Assembly (NCBI RefSeq): GCF_008806955.1
Contig: NZ_CP031727.1
Span: 806,001 to 870,000 of the forward strand
Source of the DNA: Cellvibrio sp. KY-YJ-3
Lineage (GTDB): Bacteria; Pseudomonadota; Gammaproteobacteria; Pseudomonadales; Cellvibrionaceae
DNA length: 64,000 nt
Direction of reading: 5' to 3'
Below the pieces are notes generated by a model that saw nothing but the letters and a program-made list of their open reading frames with translations, made no database searches and was not told where the DNA came from. The stretch's first letter is position 1. Each line of letters begins with the position of its first letter. Below, piece after piece: positions 1 to 9,408 of this stretch. Position numbers and translations under genes: made by a program.

Positions 1-2645
1 GTTGACAACATACTCGAGGCAGACGATTCGCTGGATGAGCTGCTCATTGAGGTGGCCGAACTGCTACTGACCGAAGACAAACTGCTCGCTGACGACAGGC
101 TGCTCAGGGAAGACGCACTGCTGGGCGCCGAACTGCTGCTGGAAGATACAGGTACTACCACTCCGGTATAGACCTTCAGCTCACCGGGGCTGACCAGCAG
201 GCTGGTGCCATCGTTAAAAGTCACGTTTTTGGCATCGGTAGCACTAGCGTTGTAGGCCACGTAGGTGCGCTCATTGTCCTTGCGGAACACTGCAAAGGTG
301 GCGTGATTGGTGGCAACTACCTCGTTGTCGATACGACCAAAGCGGTGGAATGTTTTGATCCAGGCAAAGGTATTGGCCAGTGAGTTGCCTTCCTCGGTGT
401 AAGACGCCGGGCCAGCAACCGAATTGCGCATCCGCCCTTCGTTGGCATTAAAGTTAGCCAGCGCAGTGGTCGGGTCATACACCGCTTGGTAGGCATAAAA
501 AATCGCATCCCACATAGTAAACATGGTGCGGCCATTGGCCATGTAGTCAAAGTTCTTGCGCGCATACTCGGGGTATTGGCCCAGATAGAGCGAACCTGAC
601 TGGATCGGTAACAGAATAATGCCGTGCATGGCCTCTGCCAACGGGCTGAACCAGGTGGCGTAATCTGTTTTGCCGCCCCACACCAGCGACGCCATGGGGC
701 GTTTGTAGGCGGGGTGGTAGTTCTCTTCATGCACGTTGTTCCAGTATTCCTGGATGGCAGTCATCTCGGTGGTATAAAGGAAGATACCGGCATCACGCAC
801 AGCGGTATTACCAGTTTCTTCGCCCCAGAGGATCATCGCAGTCCAGGCGTTCATCGCTTCAGAGGATGACTCGTTGTTATTGCCCGCACCAAAACGCGCA
901 TGGCCTGAGGCCCAGGAATGGCCGGCATAAATGTCAAAGTTGCGCAGGAAGGGGAACATTTTGCCGGTAGTGCTGGTAGCCGGGTTGCGTGGACGCTCCC
1001 AGTTGCCGTAGTCGCGCATCAGCAATTCAATCATGCCGCCAAACTGCTGGGGTTGGGCCCAGTTTTTGTCGTTGCGCGCCACTTCAGCCGCCGCCCGCAC
1101 AAAGTAACCATAGTGGAAGTGGTGATCGTTCAGCTCTTTTAAACTGCCGAAGCTGCCATCAATACCAAGCAAAGTGCCCCAGTTACTGTTGTAGTAGAAC
1201 AGGTTTTTGGCGAAGGGCGATGGTTCCAAATCATCGATCACATCCGCCTTTAACCAGCCTTCCAACCGCCACTTCAACTCATCTTTAAATTGGGTTTCGG
1301 CGGCGGTATTGCCCGCCTGTTGTGCCAGTGGGATAAGGGTTGCCACCTTGCCCAGGCGCTTACCGGTGTAATAGGTGTCGCGGTTGCTGAATACTTCCGA
1401 GCGCACATTGTTAACCAGACCGGATAAACGGGTTTTGTCCGCCTGATCGGTCAGGGCTGGCAGCGAGGGAATCACCCCCTGGTAGGTAATGGCGGTAGTG
1501 AACGAAGCACCCTCGGCCAATTTCATATAACCGCGAGGAGTGAAATAGCTGTCGCCCGTCAGGCTGGCACCACCGGCCAGTTTGCGCCACTGGTGCGGAT
1601 ACAGGCCCATCAGGGTGCCAGTGCCGGTTGATTCGGGGTAGTTGTTGGTTGTTACCGCATAGGTACTAAGCAACTTGCTGTTGCTCGCTTGATAGTTCCA
1701 ACTCACTTGCGATCCGGTCACGTGGTTGTAGGCATATTTGCTCACCACAGGCAGAGCCGCACGACTGGGAAGCGCCGCCACCGAGAAGTATTTTTTACCT
1801 GCTGGCAGGTTGGCGGTGATTTTGGAGGTGCCAAGCCCGGACCAAGTGGTGCCGGCCGGGGCAAAAGCAGCGTAGTTGCGGCCCTGTACCGAGAAACCGA
1901 TAACCGCCGAACTGCTATTGCCCGACCAGATTTCCGGTGTGCTCGCGGCGACAGGGGCGGTGCTGTGGGTGGCAAAACTCAGGGTGGGATTACCGTTGCT
2001 ATAGTTGGCAAACACGTAGGGCGAGCCATGACCAAAGGTCACATCCATCGCCGCCGTACCCGCCTCCATGCGGGTGGTGACATACCAGTCGCTGTAGTCG
2101 TGCACCTTGGCCGTAAAGTTGCCGCTGGCCGCGCTGTTACCCAGCACAAAATCGAGTTCTTTAAAGTAAACCGTGTCGTGCATAGGCTGTTCTACACCGT
2201 TTACCCACTGGGTGGCCGGTGCCGGCATGGTGCCCACAAATGCGTAATCGATAGCCCAAAAATCCTCCAAGCGTGGCGAATAGAGACGAATACCGTTGAT
2301 TTCCGGCTTAATCGCAAAGGGGTGGGCGTAACTCACATTGTGTGAGCCGCGGGTGCCCCAATCCTGCCAGGGGGAGTTGGTGCCTTCCCACAGAATCGAG
2401 CTCCACCAGGAATTGGTGGGCATGGGTTGGTTGGCCAGGTTGCTGGTGATGTGTTTGGTGGTTTGCACATCGCGGTTATCGGGAATCGCCAAATCGATGC
2501 GGCCATCCCAATTGGTCAAATAGCTACCGCTTCCCACCGCTACCGGGTTAATGGTCGGGGTAGTGCTGGGTGGTGGGTTGGGTACTTGCGCTGTTAATTG
2601 TGTTGCCGTCAGCAAAAGCGCTGCAGCCGAAATGATTGCTTTCAT
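1..2645 (-). CDS. Secreted GH81-type endo-beta-1,3-glucanase, C-terminus cut by the window edge
   Basis: Reading from an ATG at 2645, the frame stays open to base 1, so the 3' end is missing. The first 20 residues (MKAIISAAALLLTATQLTAQ) form a Sec signal peptide. About 800 residues resembling glycoside hydrolase family 81 follow. The signature stretches are ELNDHHFHYGYFV near residue 510, GHSWASGHARFG, and NNNESSSEAMNAW, which hold the conserved His and acidic residues of that family. After residue ~820 the protein turns into a poly-serine linker (VVVPVSSSSSSAPSS...) that is still running at base 1, so a carbohydrate-binding module probably follows outside the window. GH81 enzymes cut internal beta-1,3-glucosidic bonds of laminarin, callose or fungal wall glucan, which fits a secreted enzyme here. 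Family assignment rests on remembered motifs; exact substrate is inferred. Confidence 0.85.
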   Translation of the reverse strand, partial: MKAIISAAALLLTATQLTAQVPNPPPSTTPTINPVAVGSGSYLTNWDGRIDLAIPDNRDVQTTKHITSNLANQPMPTNSWWSSILWEGTNSPWQDWGTRGSHNVSYAHPFAIKPEINGIRLYSPRLEDFWAIDYAFVGTMPAPATQWVNGVEQPMHDTVYFKELDFVLGNSAASGNFTAKVHDYSDWYVTTRMEAGTAAMDVTFGHGSPYVFANYSNGNPTLSFATHSTAPVAASTPEIWSGNSSSAVIGFSVQGRNYAAFAPAGTTWSGLGTSKITANLPAGKKYFSVAALPSRAALPVVSKYAYNHVTGSQVSWNYQASNSKLLSTYAVTTNNYPESTGTGTLMGLYPHQWRKLAGGASLTGDSYFTPRGYMKLAEGASFTTAITYQGVIPSLPALTDQADKTRLSGLVNNVRSEVFSNRDTYYTGKRLGKVATLIPLAQQAGNTAAETQFKDELKWRLEGWLKADVIDDLEPSPFAKNLFYYNSNWGTLLGIDGSFGSLKELNDHHFHYGYFVRAAAEVARNDKNWAQPQQFGGMIELLMRDYGNWERPRNPATSTTGKMFPFLRNFDIYAGHSWASGHARFGAGNNNESSSEAMNAWTAMILWGEETGNTAVRDAGIFLYTTEMTAIQEYWNNVHEENYHPAYKRPMASLVWGGKTDYATWFSPLAEAMHGIILLPIQSGSLYLGQYPEYARKNFDYMANGRTMFTMWDAIFYAYQAVYDPTTALANFNANEGRMRNSVAGPASYTEEGNSLANTFAWIKTFHRFGRIDNEVVATNHATFAVFRKDNERTYVAYNASATDAKNVTFNDGTSLLVSPGELKVYTGVVVPVSSSSSSAPSSASSLSSLSSASSLSSVSSSSATSMSSSSSESSASSMLS

Positions 2646-3000
2646 GTTCACCTCATCAGTGACAGGGAGTCGTTATCTATTATTTGAATACACCGTAAGG
2701 GGTTATAGCGCCCTGTGAGCCTGTCGCAGTGGCTGCTGCGACCTGTTGTTATGGGTGGAATGACTCACGAATCAATAACCCTGTGTTAGCAGAATCTACC
2801 TCTGCCGCACCAGCGTCGTCCCAGTTTTGAACTGCACCCCAAGGTGGCATTGGCAAGCTGCAGAAATGGAAAAATAGACAATAAAATCAAAAAGATAGGC
2901 TAGTTACCGGGGGTAACAGCCGGTAGCAATATGGCATCGGTCTCAACCCACGCCAGAGGCGCTTACCGCCTTTAGGACGAGTGCTGCACAAGTTGGGACA
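2646..3000. other. Intergenic region upstream of the GH81 gene
   Basis: About 355 bases with no convincing ORF. It must hold the promoter of the minus-strand glucanase gene. I see AT-rich stretches near 2870-2900 but no confident -35/-10 pair or operator. Confidence 0.5.
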
Positions 3001-3024
3001 AAAAAAGAGCGCCTTGCGGCGCCC
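3001..3024 (-). terminator. Intrinsic terminator of the CBS-domain gene
   Basis: Read on the minus strand, a 7-bp stem (GGGCGCC/GGCGCTC, one G-U pair) closes a GCAA tetraloop and is followed by six T. It lies about 40 bases past the stop codon of the CBS-domain gene. Confidence 0.85.
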
Positions 3025-3065
3025 GTAAAGGAGTATGCGAACCGAGGGAAGTAAAATGCGGGGGT

Positions 3066-3632
3066 TTAGTGCGCTTTGACGGCGGAGAAAATATCCATAA
3101 AGGTGAGTTCTTTTTCGATCTCCACCGGTACATGCAAACGGCTGGCGATGTCGCGCGCCGCAACTATGCCGCGAATATGGTGCGCCTCTTTGTCCACCAC
3201 CAGCAGGTATTCCTGATGGGATTTTTTAAGGGTAGAAACCACATCGCCCACAGTGCATTTTTTGAATTGGTCAAAATCGATGGCACGAATCTCGCCACGG
3301 GGGTGCATTAAATCGCGAACCAGCAGCTCATCGTGTTTCAATTGCAGCGCCATTTGTTTCAGCAGCATTTTGTGATGTGACAGGTCATCCACACTGATCA
3401 CCCCCACAAACTCTTTATGGTCGTCTACCACCAGCTTGATCCGGACATCCTCCGCACGCATCAGCTCCAACGCCTCAGCGGCTTCCAGATGGCTATCCAC
3501 CATATGCGGTTTGTGGCTGCGAAAGTCCGTCAAAATAGCCAGTGCCGGCGTGGCCGGTTTAATGTCTTCAAACTCTTCTGGTTGAACCAGGTGATCGTTA
3601 AATGCCAATGCAAACACAGATAAATTTTTCAT
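3066..3632 (-). CDS. Tandem CBS-domain protein
   Basis: 188 residues from the ATG at 3632 (MKNLSVFALAF). The frame is open for a further 29 codons upstream, but those resemble nothing and lie next to the repeat array. Two CBS repeats are visible: the first ends in the stretch RIKLVVDDHKEFVGVISVDD, the second in HQEYLLVVDKEAHHIRGIVA preceded by VRDLMHPRGEIRAIDF. CBS pairs bind adenosyl ligands and act as cytosolic sensors. With no second domain attached, this is a stand-alone CBS protein of unknown target. It is monocistronic by context: a terminator lies downstream and an unusual phased repeat array lies ~100-175 bp upstream of the start. Confidence 0.75.
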   Translation of the reverse strand: MKNLSVFALAFNDHLVQPEEFEDIKPATPALAILTDFRSHKPHMVDSHLEAAEALELMRAEDVRIKLVVDDHKEFVGVISVDDLSHHKMLLKQMALQLKHDELLVRDLMHPRGEIRAIDFDQFKKCTVGDVVSTLKKSHQEYLLVVDKEAHHIRGIVAARDIASRLHVPVEIEKELTFMDIFSAVKAH

Positions 3633-3728
3633 GATAAGTCCCGAAGTTCCAAGGGCGCGCCTGTTGTTTGGCGCCGTAATACCAACATAGGCGCTCATCA
3701 CCCCAATTAAAACCCGCACAACCCGGCT

Positions 3729-3808
3729 TTTACGCGCCCTTTACTCGCACTTTACGAGGCGTTTACTGTGTTTACGCCGCTGTTACTCGCTGTTTACGCG
3801 CGCTTTAC
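3729..3808. repeat. Eight-copy TTTAC array with 11-bp period
   Basis: TTTAC begins at 3729, 3740, 3751, 3762, 3771, 3793 and 3804, with a degenerate GTTAC at 3782. The steps are 11, 11, 11, 9, 11, 11 and 11 bp, close to one helical turn. The six bases after each TTTAC are mostly C/G and vary (GCGCCC, TCGCAC, GAGGCG...). On the minus strand the repeated word is GTAAA. The array fills the gap between the cytochrome b561 stop and the CBS gene start, so it is upstream of the latter. Confidence 0.8.
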
Positions 3809-3839
3809 TCCTCCGGACTTTAACCCACCCAATTCCCGT

Positions 3840-4385
3840 TTAACGCCCGAGCATTCGCAGCAAGGTGCGATCCTTATCAAACAGATGATGCTTGAGCGCG
3901 CCCGCAATATGCAGTACGACCGCCACCACCAATAAATAGCCCAACCATTCATGGGTAAAGGCGCCCAACTGCGCTAGACCGGCGTGGATGGGTTCGGTCT
4001 GGCCGGTAGCGGGATTTTTGTTACCTGCCACCATCACCCAGCCAAACACTTTGATGCCGTATCCCCCCAAACCGGAATACATCATGCCCGAGATCGGCAT
4101 CAGCACAGTGCCCACAATCAGCACCCAATGGGTCGCCCGCGCCAGCCGATGTTCCAGCGCCGGATAAGCACGCACCGGCACCGGCCAACCGTTTCTCATC
4201 CGCCACCAAACCCGCAGCAATATCACCGCAAAAATCACTACACCGATGGATTTATGCCAGTCGTACAGCGGGTAGTACTCGTTGATCGACATATAAAAAC
4301 CGATGCCAAGCATGGCGATTATGGTTAACGCAATCACCCAATGCAGGGCGATGGTCAGGGGGCTTAGGGTTTGTGGGGTATCCAT
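3840..4385 (-). CDS. Cytochrome b561
   Basis: 181 residues with four hydrophobic segments, the usual size of a bacterial (CybB/YodB-like) cytochrome b561. Candidate haem-ligand histidines lie in the expected helices: ALHW (residue 15), DWHKS (44), THEWLGY in helix III/IV and [11 protein letters not shown] near the C-terminus. It is an inner-membrane electron carrier thought to take electrons from ubiquinol. Its start lies 167 bp from the divergent glyQ start, and no partner gene such as a YceI protein is adjacent. Confidence 0.85.
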   Translation of the reverse strand: MDTPQTLSPLTIALHWVIALTIIAMLGIGFYMSINEYYPLYDWHKSIGVVIFAVILLRVWWRMRNGWPVPVRAYPALEHRLARATHWVLIVGTVLMPISGMMYSGLGGYGIKVFGWVMVAGNKNPATGQTEPIHAGLAQLGAFTHEWLGYLLVVAVVLHIAGALKHHLFDKDRTLLRMLGR

Positions 4386-4552
4386 GGATGTTCCTTTTTA
4401 ATGATGGTGTGGCAGGTTTGATGTTGCTATTGCACAGGCGACCACAGGTATTTTTACAGAACTCGGGCAAGCGCTGCCATTGTGCAGGTTTGATGGCTAT
4501 AATCGCCGCCATTTTCCAATTTCTTCGATCACTTTTCTTAACTGAGTCTGCC

Positions 4553-5512
4553 ATGTCTGACAAACGCTATGACGTAAGCACCTTTCAGGGTTTGATCCTA
4601 GCCCTGCAAGATTATTGGGCGCGCCAGGGTTGCGTGATTTTGCAACCGCTCGACCTCGAAGTCGGCGCCGGTACTTTCCACCCTGCCACTTTCCTGCGCG
4701 CTATCGGCCCGGAAACCTGGAATACCGCTTACGTGCAGCCCTGCCGCCGCCCGAAAGATGGCCGCTACGGTGAAAACCCCAATCGCTTGCAACACTACTA
4801 TCAATTCCAGGTGGCGATGAAACCCTCGCCCGCCGATATTCAGGATCTGTATTTAGGTTCACTGCGCGAGATGGGTATTGATACCAGCGTGCATGACATT
4901 CGCTTTGTGGAAGACAACTGGGAATCGCCCACCCTCGGCGCCTGGGGTCTGGGTTGGGAAGTCTGGTTGAACGGAATGGAAGTAACGCAATTCACTTACT
5001 TCCAACAAGTTGGCGGCCTTGAGTGCTTCCCGGTGACTGGCGAAATCACCTACGGTATTGAGCGTATCGCCATGTACCTGCAAGGTGTGGATTCAATTTT
5101 TGATCTGGTATGGACGATTAATCCTAACGGCGACAAAGTTACCTACGGCGATGTGTTCCATCAAAACGAAGTGGAACAATCCACTTACAATTTTGAAGAA
5201 GCCGACACCGCATTTTTGTTCAGCAATTTCGATTTCTACGAAAAAGAAAGCCAGCGCTTGATGGAAAAAAACCTGCCGCTGCCCGCTTACGAAATGGTGA
5301 TGAAAGCATCGCACGCCTTTAACTTGCTGGATGCGCGCCACGCGATTTCCGTGACCGAGCGCCAGCGTTTTATTTTGCGCGTGCGCACCCTGTCTCGCGC
5401 TGTAGCCCAAGCCTATTACGATAGCCGCAAAGCCCTCGGCTTCCCACTTGCGCCTGAAGCTTTGCGTGCAGAACTGCTCGCCGCTGCGACTTCAGCTGAG
5501 GAGAGTAAATAA
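4553..5512 (+). CDS. glyQ: Glycyl-tRNA synthetase alpha subunit
   Basis: 319 residues from ATG 4553 ([15 protein letters not shown]), chosen because it matches the family's N-terminus; the frame is open further upstream without similarity. Typical GlyQ stretches are [21 protein letters not shown] near residue 20 and [20 protein letters not shown]. With GlyS it forms the alpha2-beta2 enzyme that charges tRNA-Gly in the cytosol. The TAA stop overlaps the glyS ATG by one base (TAATG), so the two are translationally coupled. Confidence 0.97.
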   Translation: MSDKRYDVSTFQGLILALQDYWARQGCVILQPLDLEVGAGTFHPATFLRAIGPETWNTAYVQPCRRPKDGRYGENPNRLQHYYQFQVAMKPSPADIQDLYLGSLREMGIDTSVHDIRFVEDNWESPTLGAWGLGWEVWLNGMEVTQFTYFQQVGGLECFPVTGEITYGIERIAMYLQGVDSIFDLVWTINPNGDKVTYGDVFHQNEVEQSTYNFEEADTAFLFSNFDFYEKESQRLMEKNLPLPAYEMVMKASHAFNLLDARHAISVTERQRFILRVRTLSRAVAQAYYDSRKALGFPLAPEALRAELLAAATSAEESK

Positions 5513-7590
5513 TGTCTGCTGATTTTTTAGTTGAACTGGGTACCGAAGAGTTACCACCAAAAGCATTGAAGAGCTTGATGGCTTCTTTTGCCGAAACTAT
5601 CGAAGCGAATTTAAAAGCCGCTGAATTATCGTTCACCGCAATTAAACCCTTTGCTGCACCGCGCCGTTTGGCCGTACTGGTAGAAAATCTCGCCAGCGAA
5701 ACCCCATCGAAAGAATTGGTTGTATGGGGTCCACCTGCAGCAATCGCGTTTGATAAAGAAGGACAGCCGACCAAAGCAGCTCTCGCGTTTGCCGAAAAAA
5801 ATGGTATCGCTGCTTCTGAATTAAAAGCCGAGAACGATGGCAAAGCGGAAAAACTGGTTGCGCGTATTACCTCCGAAGGCAAAAAAACCGTTGAATTACT
5901 TGAAGCAGTTGTTGCCGATGCCTTGGCAAAATTGCCCATTGCCAAACGCATGAAATGGGGCGCAAAACGCGAAGAGTTTGTACGCCCGGTTCATTGGTTG
6001 GTGATGTTGTTTGGTAGCGATGTAATCAACGCATCCATTCTTGGCTTAACGGCTGGCCGCACTACTCGTGGTCACCGGTTTCATTTCAACAACAGTATCG
6101 ACCTCGCTAAAGCGGGCGATTACGCCAGCGTATTAAAAAATACCGGTTTCGTAGTCGCGGATTTTGCTGAACGCGGCGCAACCATCAAACAACAAGTGGA
6201 AGCCGAAGCGAAAAAAGTCGGCGGTGTAGCGGTTATCGACCCTGCCCTGCTCGATGAAGTTACCGCCTTGGTTGAATGGCCAGTCGCGCTGACCGGAAAA
6301 TTTGAAGAGCGTTTCCTCGCTGTTCCAGCGGAAGCATTAATTGCCTCCATGAAAGAACATCAAAAATATTTCCACGTGGTAGATGCTAACGGCAAGTTGA
6401 AAAACAATTTCATTACCGTAGCGAATATTCAAAGCAAAGACCCGTCGCAAATTATCGACGGTAACGAGCGCGTTATTCGCCCACGTTTATCCGATGCGGC
6501 CTTCTTCTTTGAAACTGATAAGAAAACCACGCTTGCTTCATTGCGTGATCGTTTGAAAACAATTGTATTTCAGGCGCAACTTGGAACTATCTACGACAAA
6601 ACCGAACGCGTCGCAAGCTTGGCAAAACTGATCGCTGGTAAGTTAAACGCTGACGCTGCATCTGCTGAACGCGCCGCGCAACTGTGCAAATCTGATCTGG
6701 TCACCAATATGGTTGGCGAGTTCGACGATATGCAAGGTATCGCCGGTTACTACTACGCAGTGAACGACGGCGAAAATGCCGAAGTCGCCGCGGCGATGAA
6801 CGAACAATATATGCCGCGTTTTGCGGGCGACCAATTACCAGCAACCACCACCGGCGCGATTATCGCACTTGCAGATCGCCTCGATACCATCACCGGTATT
6901 TTTGGAATTGGCCAACAGCCTACTGGCTCAAAAGATCCGTTTGCTTTGCGTCGTGCGAGTATTGCTGTTTTGCGCATTCTTGTTGAGAAAAATCTCGCGT
7001 TGGATTTGCGTGATCTGCTGACCTTCGCTAAAAACCAGCACAAAAACCTCACCGTCGGCGACGAGTTGGTCGAGCAAGTATTGGCTTATATGTTGGAACG
7101 TTTCCGTGCCTTCTTTGAAGATGCCAATATCCCTGCCGAAGTTTTCCAATCGGTAACCGCAAAACAATTGTCGCAACCTTTGGATATCAACCAGCGTGTA
7201 CTCGCGGTCAATGAATTCAGCAAATTGCCGCAAGCACAAGCGCTCGCTGCGGCGAACAAACGTGTATCCAATATTCTTGCTAAACAAAATGCGACGCTTA
7301 GTACGGAAGTTAATGCTGCACTCTTGCAAGAAGATGCAGAGAAAACTCTCGCTGCAGCAGTAAGCGCAAAAGCCGCTGTAGTGGCTCCGCTGTTCGCTGC
7401 ACGTGAATACACCAAAGCACTCGCGGCACTCGCCGACTTGCAGCAACCGGTAGATGCTTTTTTTGATAGCGTAATGGTGATGAGTGATGACCCGGTGCTG
7501 CAACAAAACCGCTTGGCGTTATTGCAACAACTGCGCGGATTGTTTTTGGAAGTAGCGGATATTTCGTATTTGGTTCCGGCGAAAAATTAA
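5512..7590 (+). CDS. glyS: Glycyl-tRNA synthetase beta subunit
   Basis: 692 residues, normal for GlyS. The N-terminus SADFLVELGTEELPPKAL and the stretch GHRFHF are family hallmarks; ADRLDTITGIFGIGQ and KDPFALRRA lie in the HD-like middle region. The C-terminal part carries the anticodon-binding-type domain. It binds tRNA-Gly for the GlyQ catalytic subunit. Start overlaps the glyQ stop by one base. Confidence 0.97.
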   Translation: MSADFLVELGTEELPPKALKSLMASFAETIEANLKAAELSFTAIKPFAAPRRLAVLVENLASETPSKELVVWGPPAAIAFDKEGQPTKAALAFAEKNGIAASELKAENDGKAEKLVARITSEGKKTVELLEAVVADALAKLPIAKRMKWGAKREEFVRPVHWLVMLFGSDVINASILGLTAGRTTRGHRFHFNNSIDLAKAGDYASVLKNTGFVVADFAERGATIKQQVEAEAKKVGGVAVIDPALLDEVTALVEWPVALTGKFEERFLAVPAEALIASMKEHQKYFHVVDANGKLKNNFITVANIQSKDPSQIIDGNERVIRPRLSDAAFFFETDKKTTLASLRDRLKTIVFQAQLGTIYDKTERVASLAKLIAGKLNADAASAERAAQLCKSDLVTNMVGEFDDMQGIAGYYYAVNDGENAEVAAAMNEQYMPRFAGDQLPATTTGAIIALADRLDTITGIFGIGQQPTGSKDPFALRRASIAVLRILVEKNLALDLRDLLTFAKNQHKNLTVGDELVEQVLAYMLERFRAFFEDANIPAEVFQSVTAKQLSQPLDINQRVLAVNEFSKLPQAQALAAANKRVSNILAKQNATLSTEVNAALLQEDAEKTLAAAVSAKAAVVAPLFAAREYTKALAALADLQQPVDAFFDSVMVMSDDPVLQQNRLALLQQLRGLFLEVADISYLVPAKN

Positions 7591-7604
7591 TTGGCATTAA
7601 ATCT

Positions 7605-7652
7605 GGGCGTGATAAATCACGCCCCTACGTAAGGGCGCAATTTATTGCGCCC
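7605..7652. repeat. Two tandem palindromes (REP/BIME-like)
   Basis: Two 20-bp near-perfect palindromes, GGGCGTGATAAATCACGCCC (7605-7624) and GGGCGCAATTTATTGCGCCC (7633-7652), lie 8 bp apart in the 79-bp glyS-gmhB gap. Both share a GGGCG...CGCCC frame. Neither has a T-run typical of a terminator. They look like a dispersed extragenic palindromic element. Confidence 0.7.
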
Positions 7653-7669
7653 TATACATTGGGAACGGC

Positions 7670-8257
7670 ATGAAACTAATTATTCTCGACCGCGACGGTG
7701 TGATTAATCACGACCGCGATGACTATGTAAAATCCGCCGATGAATGCGTGCCGATTGAAGGTAGCATTGCAGCAATTGTACGTTTAAATAAAGCGGGGTT
7801 TACAGTAGTCATTGCAACGAATCAGGCTGGCCTCGCTAAAGGTCATTTTGAACTGGAAGACCTGGAGGCGATGCACGAAAAAATTACGCGCCTGGTTGAA
7901 GAACAAGGCGGCGAGTTAGGTGGTATTTTTTATTGCCCGCATCATCCGGATGATAAATGTAAATGCCGCAAGCCTATGCCGGGCATGCTCGATGCGATTG
8001 AAGCGGAGTTTAATACCTCGGTAGAGTCGAGTTATTTTATAGGCGATAGTTTGCGCGATTTGCAGGCGGCTATTACCAAGGCGTGTAAACCTGTTTTAGT
8101 GCGCACCGGCAATGGCATAAAAACGCTCGCACAGCTTGCCGATGCCAAACTGCAAACAGACGCGCCCCTGCTCTCTCCAGATCAGGTACAAGTTTTTGAT
8201 AATCTTGCTACCGCTGTCGATTTTATTTTGGCCGAATCTCTCTCACCAAATGCATAA
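7670..8257 (+). CDS. gmhB: D-glycero-beta-D-manno-heptose 1,7-bisphosphate 7-phosphatase
   Basis: 195 residues of the HAD superfamily. The nucleophile motif DRDGVIN is at residues 7-13, motif II is in VVIATNQAGLAKG, the zinc-binding loop CPHHPDDKCKCRKP gives the three Cys and one His of the GmhB subgroup, and FIGDSLRDLQAA is the metal-binding motif IV. It removes the C7 phosphate in ADP-heptose synthesis for the LPS inner core. An acyltransferase gene follows 11 bases downstream, an arrangement also common in Pseudomonas. Confidence 0.93.
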   Translation: MKLIILDRDGVINHDRDDYVKSADECVPIEGSIAAIVRLNKAGFTVVIATNQAGLAKGHFELEDLEAMHEKITRLVEEQGGELGGIFYCPHHPDDKCKCRKPMPGMLDAIEAEFNTSVESSYFIGDSLRDLQAAITKACKPVLVRTGNGIKTLAQLADAKLQTDAPLLSPDQVQVFDNLATAVDFILAESLSPNA

Positions 8258-8268
8258 CAGGATTTAAC

Positions 8269-9015
8269 GTGCTCAAACTTCGCAGTTTACTTTTTACTAT
8301 CGGTTACAACGTTAGCAGCGTATTAATTGGTTTTATCGGTGTGATTATTTGGCCGATTTTTCCCTACGCCTGGCGCTGGCGAATTGTGACTCTGTGGAAT
8401 CGGTTTGTGATGTTTTGGCTGCGGGTGTGCTGCGGGATTCGTTTTGAAATTCACGGCGAGCGCCGCCGCGATGTGTTTCCCTGTGTGGTTATGGCCAAAC
8501 ACCAAAGCACATGGGAAACCATGTTCTTGCAATATTATTTTGGCCCGGTCAGCACCATCCTGAAAAAAGAATTGTTCCGTATTCCTTTTTTTGGTTGGGG
8601 CCTCGCCAGCTTGCGCCCGATTGCAATTGACCGCAGCAACCCTATGCAGGCATTAAAAGACATTAAACGTATTGGCCTGCGCCGTTTGCAGCAAGGCAAT
8701 AATTTACTGATTTTCCCTGAAGGCACACGCACCCCTGTAGGCCAAATTGGCAACTACGCACGTAGCGGTGCCGATATTGCAATCAGCGCCGGTGTACCTA
8801 TTGTCGCCATAGCGCACAATGCCGGTGAATGTTGGCCAACCAAACATTTTATTAAATATCCCGGCACTATCCGGGTGGTAATCAGCGAACCTTTTGAAGC
8901 AGCAGGCAAGGATCGCAAACAACTGACCGAAGACGTGAAAAACTGGATTGAAAGCGAAATCGCCAAAATGCCACCGGCTAGAAAAGATGGTGTGCGGGTA
9001 TTGGCAAGCGAATAA
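8269..9015 (+). CDS. plsC: 1-acylglycerol-3-phosphate acyltransferase (PlsC family)
   Basis: 248 residues from a GTG start at 8269. An N-terminal membrane helix precedes the catalytic motif KHQSTWET. This is an H-x4-E version of the usual H-x4-D box, a variant that recurs in related proteobacteria. FPEGTRT is the glycerolphosphate-binding motif and VPIVAIAHNAGE the later block. It acylates lysophosphatidic acid to phosphatidic acid at the inner membrane. Family membership is clear; another acyl acceptor cannot be excluded. It ends four bases before the convergent FKBP gene. Confidence 0.85.
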   Translation: MLKLRSLLFTIGYNVSSVLIGFIGVIIWPIFPYAWRWRIVTLWNRFVMFWLRVCCGIRFEIHGERRRDVFPCVVMAKHQSTWETMFLQYYFGPVSTILKKELFRIPFFGWGLASLRPIAIDRSNPMQALKDIKRIGLRRLQQGNNLLIFPEGTRTPVGQIGNYARSGADIAISAGVPIVAIAHNAGECWPTKHFIKYPGTIRVVISEPFEAAGKDRKQLTEDVKNWIESEIAKMPPARKDGVRVLASE

Positions 9016-9019
9016 TAAC

Positions 9020-9358
9020 TTAATCTTCCCGCGTTAATACTTCCAAGAGTTCAATCTCGAATACCAGATTCGAATGGGGTTTGATATGGGCGCCGATCTG
9101 GCGCTCGCCATAGGCTAGATGGGCGGGAACGTAAAGTTTACGTTTACCCCCGACTTGCATGCCAATGAGGCCTTGATCCCAGCCTTTAATCACTCGACCG
9201 GTGCCAATCACACATTGGAAGGGTTTGCCTTTGCGGTGGGAGGAATCGAATTCGGTGCCGTCTTCAAGCCAGCCGGTGTAATGGGTGGTGATCAGCGCAC
9301 CTTTGACCAGGGTTTTGCCGTCGCCTTGGTGCAAATCTTCAATAATCAATTCGTTCAT
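9020..9358 (-). CDS. FKBP-type peptidyl-prolyl cis-trans isomerase
   Basis: 112 residues from ATG 9358 (MNELIIEDLHQGDG); the extra 15 upstream codons are not family-like. It is a single small FKBP domain without a signal peptide: YTGWLEDGTEFDSSHRKGKPFQ, VIKGWDQGLIGMQVGGKR and LVFEIELLEV. The W, D, F and Y residues lining the isomerase pocket are present. Probably a cytosolic folding helper. Its start lies about 50 bp from the end of the chp cluster on the same strand. Confidence 0.92.
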   Translation of the reverse strand: MNELIIEDLHQGDGKTLVKGALITTHYTGWLEDGTEFDSSHRKGKPFQCVIGTGRVIKGWDQGLIGMQVGGKRKLYVPAHLAYGERQIGAHIKPHSNLVFEIELLEVLTRED

Positions 9359-9408
9359 AAACTTTCGTATCTGCTGCCCGCGGGCATAGCAGTAGTTATC
9401 CAATAGGC

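Noticed and set aside
8269-9015. H-x4-E in place of H-x4-D in PlsC as a sign of inactivity
   Set aside because: This variant is common in related proteobacteria and the rest of the motifs are intact.
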